From a virus, in IMG/VR virus record IMGVR_UViG_3300044302_002875, positions 1 to 20,153 of that record: a stretch of DNA of 20,153 nucleotides, one strand, 5' to 3'. Positions 14,094-20,153 of the stretch are shown in pieces. The position numbers and the translations under genes are program-made. The notes beneath the pieces are model-generated. The model saw only the letters and a program-made list of their open reading frames with translations, was not told where the DNA came from and ran no database searches. Each line of letters begins with the position of its first letter. The first letter of the stretch is position 1.

Positions 14094-15548
14094 ATGGCAA
14101 TTTCAAGTGCAACGCCGATTGATGCGGCGCCAAGAAAACAAACGTTGTCGTCTAATTATGTAGACTTTACATCAAGTGATACTGAAGGATGGGCGCAACA
14201 ATACTTACCAGATCTTATGGAAAAAGAAGCTGAGATCTATGGTAAAAGAACAATCGCAGGATTTTTAGCTCAAGTAGGAGCTGAAGAAGCTTCTGCAGCT
14301 GACCGAGTTGTTTGGTCTGAACAAGGTAGATTACATTTAGCGTATAAAGGAACAATTGCTGGTTCTCCAGCTGGTGATGCTAGTGATAATATCATTACTA
14401 TTACTAAAGATATTGATGGTAATACAATTGCTTCAGGTGAGCATGGTATTAGAAAAGGTGATATCGTTATTGTTTCTCAAGCAACTGCAACTGTTAGAGG
14501 TTATGTAGACGATACTAGTGCAACTACTATCACTGTACATCCTTACAACGAAGCTGATTTAGATGCCGCTGGTTTATCAGATGATTCTACTGCTGACGCT
14601 GTAAGAATACTAGTTGTTGGTTCTGAGTTCGCTAAAGGAACAGCTGCTAGAGACTCTGCTAACTCTCCAAAGTTCAAATCTCATATGAACAAACATATTA
14701 TCTTAAAAGATTTCTACGAAGTATCAGGTTCTGATGCATCTGCAATCGGTTGGGTAGAAGTTTCCGGTGAGGAAGGACAAAATGGTTACTTATGGTATCT
14801 AAAAGCTGAAGGAGACACTAGAGCTCGTTTCGCTGATTATTTAGAAATGTCTATGTTAGAAGGTGAATTAACAGTTGCAAACTCTGTTATTGATCTTCAA
14901 ACTGGTACTGATACTGGTGCTGATGGTTCTGGTACTGAAGGTTTATTTAAAGCTATTACTGCTAGAGGTCACCAAACTACAGGTGTTACTGGTGTTAACG
15001 CTGCGACTGATTTAGCTGAGTTTGACGCTATTTTAGCTGTATTTGACCAAAATGGTGCTATTGAAGAAAACATGATGTTTGTAGATCGTTCTACTAGCTT
15101 AGCAATGGATGACATGTTAGCTTCTATGAATTCTTATGGAGCTGGTGGTACTTCTTACGGAGTATTTGATAACTCTGAAGACATGGCACTTAACTTAGGA
15201 TTCTCTGGATTCCGAAGAGGTTCATATGACTTCTACAAGTCTGACTTTAAATACTTAAACGATAAAGGTACAAGAGGTGCTTTAAATGACACTGTAAATG
15301 CAATTAGAGGTGTTGTTATACCAGCTGGTGTATCTTCAGTTTATGATGAGATGTTGGGTAAGAATATGAAGAGACCATTCTTACACGTACGTTATAGAGC
15401 TTCTGAAACTGAGTCTAGAAAAATGAAGACTTGGGTTACAGGTTCTGTTGGTGCAATGACTTCTGGGAAAGACGTTATGGAAGTACATTACTTATCTGAA
15501 AGATGTTTAATTACTCAAGGTGCTAATAACTTCATGTTAATGAACTAA
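14094..15548 (+). CDS. Major capsid protein
   Basis: A 484-aa protein after the scaffold gene, with codons biased toward GCT, GGT, TCT and AAC, as for an abundant protein. The N-arm (1-60), E-loop-like SEQGRLHLAYKG (75-86) and long P-domain helices fit an HK97-type fold. Residues ~84-182 look like an inserted beta domain (ITITKDIDGNT, KGDIVIVSQATATVRGYVDD, TTITVHPYNEADL). The C-terminus ends HYLSERCLITQGANNFMLMN, which closes the A-domain strand in many marine capsid proteins. No prohead-protease cleavage site is evident. A strong terminator follows 14 bases after its stop. HK97 fold is inferred from pattern and position. Confidence 0.88.
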   Translation: MAISSATPIDAAPRKQTLSSNYVDFTSSDTEGWAQQYLPDLMEKEAEIYGKRTIAGFLAQVGAEEASAADRVVWSEQGRLHLAYKGTIAGSPAGDASDNIITITKDIDGNTIASGEHGIRKGDIVIVSQATATVRGYVDDTSATTITVHPYNEADLDAAGLSDDSTADAVRILVVGSEFAKGTAARDSANSPKFKSHMNKHIILKDFYEVSGSDASAIGWVEVSGEEGQNGYLWYLKAEGDTRARFADYLEMSMLEGELTVANSVIDLQTGTDTGADGSGTEGLFKAITARGHQTTGVTGVNAATDLAEFDAILAVFDQNGAIEENMMFVDRSTSLAMDDMLASMNSYGAGGTSYGVFDNSEDMALNLGFSGFRRGSYDFYKSDFKYLNDKGTRGALNDTVNAIRGVVIPAGVSSVYDEMLGKNMKRPFLHVRYRASETESRKMKTWVTGSVGAMTSGKDVMEVHYLSERCLITQGANNFMLMN

Positions 15549-15561
15549 GCACAATTATTCT

Positions 15562-15600
15562 AAAGAGACTGGGATTAATTTCCCAGTCCCTTTATTTTTA
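15562..15600 (+). terminator. Rho-independent terminator after the major capsid gene
   Basis: Inverted repeat 15562-15574 (AAAGAGACTGGGA) and 15581-15593 (TCCCAGTCCCTTT) forms a 13-bp stem with one A-C mismatch around a 6-nt TTAATT loop. It is followed by a T-rich run (TTTATTTTTATT). Position 14 bases after the capsid stop makes it a convincing transcription terminator. Confidence 0.88.
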
Positions 15601-15623
15601 TTAATTTTATTATATATTATATT

Positions 15624-16469
15624 ATGGCAAAAAAAACAAAAAATACAGAGGTGGAATCAACTCCACCGGTTGTAGAACAACCAAAAGTTGAAACACCGGT
15701 TGTGGAAAAACCAAAAAAAGTTGAAATTAAATCAACAAATCCAGAAGATAATTGGGAGATAAAAGATAGATTATATTATTTAACTAAAAACAGAGCTCCT
15801 TTAACTTACTTAATAAGAGGTAGTAATATTCATTATTTTGACGAAGAAAAAGGGTATGAAAGAGAGTTAAAGTATACTTCAAATCAAAGAACTTGTTTTG
15901 TTGATGAAATGAAAGGTGAGCAAAGATTAGAACATATAATTTTTGAAAAAGGACATTTGTTTGTTCCTAAAAATAAAACCGTTTTACAAAAACTATTATC
16001 TTTATATCATCCACATAGAGATACTTTGTTTGAAGAATCAAAGCCTTCAGTTAAAGCCGCGAGTCAAATTGAAATTTTAGAATTAGAAATAGAAGCATTA
16101 AACGCTGCTAAAAACATGGATATAGATATGGCTGAAGCCATTATGCGTGTAGAAATTGGCTCTAGAGTATCAGAGATGAGTTCTAAAGAACTTAAAAGAG
16201 ATTTACTACTATATGCCAAGAAAAACCCAGCGTTATTCTTAGAATTAGTAAATGATGAAAATGTTGTTCTTAGAAACTTTGGTATTAAAGCAACTGAAAT
16301 GGGGATATTAAAATTATCTTCTGATCAAAGGACTTTTTCGTGGGGTTCTAATGATAGAAAACTAATGAATGTCCCATTTGATGAACATCCATATTCAGCT
16401 TTAGCCGCTTGGTTTAAAACTGATGAAGGAATGGAGATTTATCAAAATATTGAAAAAAGATTAAATTAA
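15624..16469 (+). CDS. Head-associated conserved protein with Pro/Val/Lys N-terminus
   Basis: A 281-aa protein directly downstream of the capsid-gene terminator. Residues 1-40 are Lys/Glu/Pro-rich with two PVVExPK repeats (disordered linker); ~45-120 is a beta-rich part (WEIKDRLYYLTKNRAPLTYL, FEKGHLFVPKN); 140-190 is a long helix (QIEILELEIEALNAAKN); the last third is compact and ends in LMNVPFDEHPYSALAAWFKT and EIYQNIEKRLN. It looks like a conserved head-module protein of podovirus-like phages, but I cannot name a family. No enzyme motif. The disordered Pro-rich arm could tether it to the capsid. Likely a head-completion or minor virion protein. Confidence 0.65.
   Translation: MAKKTKNTEVESTPPVVEQPKVETPVVEKPKKVEIKSTNPEDNWEIKDRLYYLTKNRAPLTYLIRGSNIHYFDEEKGYERELKYTSNQRTCFVDEMKGEQRLEHIIFEKGHLFVPKNKTVLQKLLSLYHPHRDTLFEESKPSVKAASQIEILELEIEALNAAKNMDIDMAEAIMRVEIGSRVSEMSSKELKRDLLLYAKKNPALFLELVNDENVVLRNFGIKATEMGILKLSSDQRTFSWGSNDRKLMNVPFDEHPYSALAAWFKTDEGMEIYQNIEKRLN
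15664..15716 (+). repeat. In-frame 23-nt direct repeat encoding PVVExPK
   Basis: 15664-15686 and 15694-15716 match at 21 of 23 bases, 30 bases (ten codons) apart. They encode PVVEQPK and PVVEKPK in the disordered N-terminus of the host gene. The 30-nt period keeps frame and suggests a recent local duplication. Confidence 0.75.
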
Positions 16470-16475
16470 TCTAAC

Positions 16476-16514
16476 TGTAGATGCAGTCGCTCTACGGGGC
16501 GATTGCAAACTACA
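16476..16514 (+). other. Strong RNA hairpin before the 54-aa gene, not a typical terminator
   Basis: Inner stem TGCAGTCGC (16482-16490) with GCGATTGCA (16499-16507), one G-T pair, around loop TCTACGGG; outer stem TGTAG (16476-16480) with CTACA (16510-16514). What follows is AAAAATTATATT, not a T-run. GTAGA (16477-16481) can alternatively pair with TCTAC in the loop, excluding the outer stem. GC content is well above the surroundings. Confidence 0.65.
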
Positions 16515-16527
16515 AAAATTATATTAT

Positions 16528-16692
16528 ATGCAAAATAAAAAATCAAAAGGATTGGGTGATACGGTTGCAAAAATTACAAAAGCAACTGGAATTAAAAAAG
16601 TTGTAGATACAGTCGCTAAAAAAACAGGTAAGGATTGTGGCTGTGCAAAAAGACAAAATACTTTGAACAGATTATTTCCTTATAATAATTAA
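16528..16692 (+). CDS. 54-aa CGC-motif small protein
   Basis: A short gene: ATG at 16528 after the leader ATTATATTAT, stop TAA 16690-16692. The product is basic and ends in a strongly patterned motif: TGIKKVVDTVAKKTGKDCGC, AKRQNTLNRLF, PYNN. The C-G-C followed by K-R-Q-x-x-L-N-x-L-F-P looks like a conserved small phage protein, with the two cysteines perhaps binding metal or forming a disulfide. The N-terminal part is an amphipathic helix (GLGDTVAKITKATG). It lies between head-associated and neck genes, suggesting a minor virion or assembly protein. The coding assignment rests on the start context, stop and patterned residues; function is unknown. Confidence 0.7.
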   Translation: MQNKKSKGLGDTVAKITKATGIKKVVDTVAKKTGKDCGCAKRQNTLNRLFPYNN

Positions 16693-16701
16693 AAAGAAAT
16701 T

Positions 16702-17367
16702 ATGGTAAATATAGATACGGTATATCAAAAAGTTTTAATGTTTGCTAATAAAGAGCAAAGAGGTTATATTACACCTCAAGAGTTTAATTTATTTGCTGAT
16801 CAAGCCCAATTAGAAATATTTGAACAATATTTTTATGATATGAATTTTTATCTATTAAAGCTTGGTAACACACAAGAATATAGTGATATAAGAGATAATT
16901 TAAATGAAAAAATTTCTATATTTGAAACAACAGGTGCAATTACCGCTGGGGTCTTACCAACAGATTTATATAGATTAGGAACCGTAATAACTTCTACTAA
17001 TATAGAAGTTGAAGAAGTTCAACAAAATGAGCTTTTATATTTAAATCAATCACCACTTACAACGCCGAGTTTATCGAGACCAGTATATGTTAGAACTTCG
17101 GGGAGTACTATTACAACAACTCCTGTTGTGGGTGTAACTTGTACTTATTTAAGAAGACCAGCACAACCCAATTGGGGTTATGTTGTTGTAAATGGAAAAG
17201 CTATGTATGACGCTGGACAAGTAACCCACTTTGAATTACACGAAGGAGAAGAAAACGAGTTAGTATATAAGATACTAAAATTTGCAGGATTATCTATGAA
17301 AAGAGATGATATAGCAAAAGGTGGACAGGGATTAGAAACACTACAAATTCAACAAGAAAAACAATAA
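16702..17367 (+). CDS. Head-tail adaptor-type neck protein
   Basis: A 221-aa protein. The helical first half (VYQKVLMFANKEQRGYITPQ, EFNLFADQAQLEIFEQYFYD) is followed by a beta-rich part (GVLPTDLYRLGTVITSTNIE, VYVRTSGSTITTTPVVGVTC) and a C-terminal helix pair (ENELVYKILKFAGLSMKRDD). This helix-then-beta layout and its position between capsid and stabilisation genes fit a head-tail connector such as the podovirus tail-tubular A/adaptor type. It ends only 6 bases before the next neck gene. No catalytic motif. The role is inferred from order and fold pattern. Confidence 0.65.
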   Translation: MVNIDTVYQKVLMFANKEQRGYITPQEFNLFADQAQLEIFEQYFYDMNFYLLKLGNTQEYSDIRDNLNEKISIFETTGAITAGVLPTDLYRLGTVITSTNIEVEEVQQNELLYLNQSPLTTPSLSRPVYVRTSGSTITTTPVVGVTCTYLRRPAQPNWGYVVVNGKAMYDAGQVTHFELHEGEENELVYKILKFAGLSMKRDDIAKGGQGLETLQIQQEKQ

Positions 17368-17373
17368 AAAATT

Positions 17374-18711
17374 ATGGGATTAATAACACAAACACCTCAA
17401 CAATATTATTCTGGGAATGTATTTGGTGATTATCAATTTACATCTTTAGATAATATAATAAATCATTTTATGATAGCTTATGTTGGTGAAGATAAAATTA
17501 TTCCTAAAACAAAAAGATTAGATGTGGCATATCATGCTCAAAGAGCTGTGCAAGAATTATCATTTGATACTTTTAAATCTTGCAAGGCACAAGAAATTAC
17601 AGTTCCTGCCACTCTGCAAATGACATTACCACCAGATTATGTTAACTACACTAAAATTAGTTGGGTAGATTCTGCTGGTATAAAACATCCATTATATCCC
17701 ACTAATAGAACTTCAAATCCATCATCAAACCCTCTTCAAGATGATGATGGTGATTTTATATTACAAGCTGTTGGGACTTTAGATTCTGCACTTAGCACTA
17801 TAGATTTAGACGCGGAATATAAAGATATTTTAGTTGGCATGAAAGTAATAGGGCCTTATATACCAGCTGGGACTATTGTAAAAAGCACTTCAAATTTAAA
17901 TAGTATTACAACAATAACAATAAGTAATGGCGCGGGTACTCCGGTTACACCAACAGAAAGTAATACTGGTACAACTTTAACTTTTGAAAATACAGATGGA
18001 TCATTAATTTTACCACAAAAAGAATCACATATAGTTGAAAATTTATCTTGGGACTTTACTTTAGCTGACTATAAAATAACAGGTACTGCTTCTGAATTAA
18101 CAGATTTAGAAATAGGTATGAAAGTATCTCATGATGATTTTCCATTAAATACAATAATTACAAATGTCTACGATACTACTATAGTAGTAAGTCACAATCC
18201 AACTACTACAGTTTCATCTGGTGGCGAAATAACTTTTGTTTCTCCAGACATATCAGATACAGACACTTGGGCTAATTACAAATCAACTACACCATCAGAA
18301 AATAATAACGACGATTATGAAGATGATACTTATTGGCCACATCATGGGCAGAGGTACGGCTTAGATCCTCAGCATGCACAGGTAAATGGTTCGTTTTACA
18401 TAGACTGTGCTTCTGGTAAAATACATTTTAGTTCTAATATTTCAGGAAAAACTGTGATCTTAGATTATATAAGTGACACTCTTGGATATGATAACGAAAT
18501 GCAGGTTCATAAGTTTGCTGAAGAAGCTATGTACAAATGGATTGCTTATGGTATATTATCAACAAGAGCTAACGTGCCAGAATATATAGTTCGACGTTAT
18601 AAAAAAGAAAAATTTGCTGAAACTAGAAAGGCAAAGTTAAGACTATCTAATATTAAATTAGAAGAAATCACTCAAATTTTAAGAGGTAAATCAAAACAAA
18701 TAAAACACTAA
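17374..18711 (+). CDS. Neck/connector protein with two inserted beta repeats
   Basis: A 445-aa protein. The N-terminal ~125 residues (LDVAYHAQRAVQELSFDTFK, VPATLQMTLPPDYVNYTKIS) and the C-terminal ~80 (HKFAEEAMYKWIAYGILSTR, FAETRKAKLRLSNIKLEEIT, RGKSKQIKH) look like a head-tail connector/tail-tubular protein. Between them lie two similar domains: 133-204 (LVGMKVIGPYIPAGTIVKST, ITTITISN, TGTTLTF) and 222-289 (LEIGMKVSHDDFPLNTIITN, TTIVVSHNPTTT, GGEITFVSP). Both follow a G-M-x-V, x-P-x-x-T-I-(V/I), T-x-I-x-(I/V)-S, L/I-T-F pattern common in adhesin-like phage domains. It abuts the stabilisation gene (3 bases). Probably a ring protein of the neck carrying surface decorations. Confidence 0.7.
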   Translation: MGLITQTPQQYYSGNVFGDYQFTSLDNIINHFMIAYVGEDKIIPKTKRLDVAYHAQRAVQELSFDTFKSCKAQEITVPATLQMTLPPDYVNYTKISWVDSAGIKHPLYPTNRTSNPSSNPLQDDDGDFILQAVGTLDSALSTIDLDAEYKDILVGMKVIGPYIPAGTIVKSTSNLNSITTITISNGAGTPVTPTESNTGTTLTFENTDGSLILPQKESHIVENLSWDFTLADYKITGTASELTDLEIGMKVSHDDFPLNTIITNVYDTTIVVSHNPTTTVSSGGEITFVSPDISDTDTWANYKSTTPSENNNDDYEDDTYWPHHGQRYGLDPQHAQVNGSFYIDCASGKIHFSSNISGKTVILDYISDTLGYDNEMQVHKFAEEAMYKWIAYGILSTRANVPEYIVRRYKKEKFAETRKAKLRLSNIKLEEITQILRGKSKQIKH

Positions 18712-18714
18712 TAT

Positions 18715-20153
18715 ATGCCGGAGATAAAGCGTAGTTTTACCAGTGGTAAAATGAATAAAGATCTTGACGAGAGACTTATTCCACCAGGCGAATATAGAGA
18801 TGCTCAAAATATACAAGTAGCAACGTCAGAAGGATCTGATGTTGGTACTGTTCAAAATATATTGGGTAATACTCCTGGTTGTAGTTATGCGTATCCTGGA
18901 GACAATCCGGTTCCAGAAGGATCAACAACAGTTGGATCTATTTCAGATGAAAAAAATGATACTTTGTATTGGCTTGTTGCCGGAACAAATTTTGAAGATG
19001 TGGTAGCGAATAACTTTCCATTAGCACCAGCAAGTGTTATGTCGTTTAAAGATCTCATAATGCGTTTAAATGCGGGGAGTGTTGGGTGTGAACCGGTATT
19101 TGTTGATAAATATAAATTCTGCACTGGTATACAACCTTCTTTAGCTGGAATACAAAATAGTATTTCATTAGACGATCCATCTTTATATGACCATATATTT
19201 GTTGGAATGACCGCCACTGGATTTATTGGTACAAGTCTTACTTGGCAAGCTAATGTAATTGATGTAGGTGAGATCAATATGCTGCCAGTTACATACACAT
19301 CTCATTTCAATCAAGTATCTGTATTACCACCTCCTATTAACACAGAAAATTTAAGAGTTAGAGGTCTTATAAATACTGGTTGTTTTGGTGGTCCGACACA
19401 ATTTGCTTTTAACGAAACTAGAGCTGGATATGCCTATGGATCAAATAATCCATCAGCAGGTTGCTGTCCTAATTATGGGGAGACAACCGGGGTTTTATCT
19501 AATCTTCCAGATTGTGATGCTTCTTCCAACCCTCCTTTTGGTGATTCACAATTTTGGATGCTACCTGCTGATTATGACCAAAGTATAGTTGTTGGTAGTA
19601 TAATATCAGACGTTATAGATATTAATACTCAATCATGTCCTATGAATGCTATGTGCGGGGTGCAGGCAGAAATTTTAGATATTCAATATCAACAAATCTG
19701 TGCGGATAGTGAAAATATAACTTCACCAGGTTTTAATACGATGCCTTCTCCATTTTTTCAAATGCACACATGTTTTATGGCCTATGTATTTACAATTGGT
19801 TATAATGGACAAAGTCGATGGCTTGAACGTAGTCTCTTGTCATATACAATTGGAAATCCTTATAATTGTACTGGAACAACAGCGCAAGCTGGTGGTGGAT
19901 GTAATGGTGAGGCTTATACATGGGCACCTCTTGAGGCTACTATAAGTCCACCGTCTTATTTGCAAAATGTTCCTAATAATACTATTTCAATATATTCTTC
20001 ACAGTGGTTAGATGAAATTTACAACACGCTTTACGATGCAAATGGCGCTCTAACAGGTGCTCAATTAATGATAGATAACAATCTTGGCGCTGGAATTTAT
20101 TGGCCTCCAAATTCATGTATTGATCCAGCTACTATTTCAGGTCCTTTGGATCT
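18715..20153 (+). CDS. Tail stabilisation protein, 3' partial
   Basis: Open for 479 codons from ATG 18715 to the window end. The start SFTSGKMNKDLDERLIPPGE then YRDAQNIQVATSEGSDVGTV, QNILGNTPG is the N-terminal signature of tail-stabilisation/tail-tubular B-type proteins (P22 gp10/T7 gp12-like, also named 'stabilization protein' in crAss-like phages), which form the tail hub after DNA packaging. The body is strand-rich (STTVGSISDEKNDTLYWLVA). Oddly for a phage tail protein, the visible part has about 14 cysteines, including a C-C pair and several before Pro or Asp. No stop is reached, so length and C-terminal domains are unknown. Start context is A/T only; it follows the preceding stop by 3 bases. 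Confidence 0.8.
   Translation, partial: MPEIKRSFTSGKMNKDLDERLIPPGEYRDAQNIQVATSEGSDVGTVQNILGNTPGCSYAYPGDNPVPEGSTTVGSISDEKNDTLYWLVAGTNFEDVVANNFPLAPASVMSFKDLIMRLNAGSVGCEPVFVDKYKFCTGIQPSLAGIQNSISLDDPSLYDHIFVGMTATGFIGTSLTWQANVIDVGEINMLPVTYTSHFNQVSVLPPPINTENLRVRGLINTGCFGGPTQFAFNETRAGYAYGSNNPSAGCCPNYGETTGVLSNLPDCDASSNPPFGDSQFWMLPADYDQSIVVGSIISDVIDINTQSCPMNAMCGVQAEILDIQYQQICADSENITSPGFNTMPSPFFQMHTCFMAYVFTIGYNGQSRWLERSLLSYTIGNPYNCTGTTAQAGGGCNGEAYTWAPLEATISPPSYLQNVPNNTISIYSSQWLDEIYNTLYDANGALTGAQLMIDNNLGAGIYWPPNSCIDPATISGPLD

Noticed and set aside
16476-16514. Hairpin as a rho-independent terminator
   Set aside because: The stem is good but is followed by AAAAATTATATT, not a T-run, so I list it as an RNA structure of unknown role.
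18885-19298. Minus-strand 137-aa reading frame and the short + frame at 19385-19588
   Set aside because: Both lie inside the open, recognisable tail-stabilisation frame and have no start context or family features.
1-20153. tRNA genes, integrase/att sites, insertion sequences, CRISPR arrays
   Set aside because: I looked at the few gaps and the coding frames and saw no cloverleaf, recombinase, transposase or spaced repeat array.

Overview
The window is a densely packed, single-strand stretch of a tailed-phage genome, with every gene on the + strand and no gap above 75 bases. It holds the head-morphogenesis, DNA-packaging and neck/tail-stabilisation genes of what looks like a podovirus. The evidence is a large terminase, a long portal with a coiled-coil C-terminus, an acidic scaffold-like protein, a major capsid protein, neck proteins and a tail-stabilisation protein, without any tail sheath, tube or tape-measure gene in view. 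The DNA is AT-rich. Almost no gene has a Shine-Dalgarno sequence; start codons follow A/T-rich leaders that are nearly free of G. That is typical of Bacteroidota, so a flavobacterial (probably aquatic) host is my inference. The order terminase, portal, scaffold, capsid, neck, stabilisation protein recalls crAss-like and marine flavobacterial podoviruses, but I cannot assign a family.

Layout. (1) 1-2101: a chaperonin block, made of a 5'-truncated GroEL, a 2-oxoglutarate/Fe(II) oxygenase overlapping its end by 17 bases, and a GroES-like co-chaperonin. (2) 2102-2172: a G-free leader with a degenerate 7-nt repeat. (3) 2173-3796: three small beta-rich proteins sharing one motif, probably virion paralogs. 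(4) 3797-5784: a winged-helix-like protein starting at TTG directly after a stop codon, a small hypothetical, an HExxH metallopeptidase-like protein, a two-TM holin-like protein, a conserved small protein with an Arg/Thr repeat tail, and a 3TM-type holin-like protein. This could be a lysis region. (5) 5789-7978: a probable virion protein, a LamG-like protein, a coiled-coil protein, a small hypothetical, and a protein that reads like two GroES-type barrels in tandem. (6) 7923-15548: small and large terminase candidates, portal, scaffold and major capsid, ending in a strong rho-independent terminator at 15562-15600. (7) 15624-20153: a head-associated protein, an unusual hairpin, a 54-aa CGC-motif protein, two neck/connector-type proteins and the start of a tail-stabilisation protein that runs off the window.

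How it fits together: GroEL, GroES and perhaps the tandem GroES-like protein could fold the capsid or other virion proteins. The terminase, portal, scaffold and capsid proteins build and fill the head, and the neck and stabilisation proteins close it. The most notable points are the phage's own full chaperonin set with a hydroxylase wedged inside it, altered substrate-binding residues in the GroEL, a short peptide shared by the portal C-terminus and scaffold N-terminus but written in different codons, and tandem adhesin-like beta domains inserted in a connector protein.
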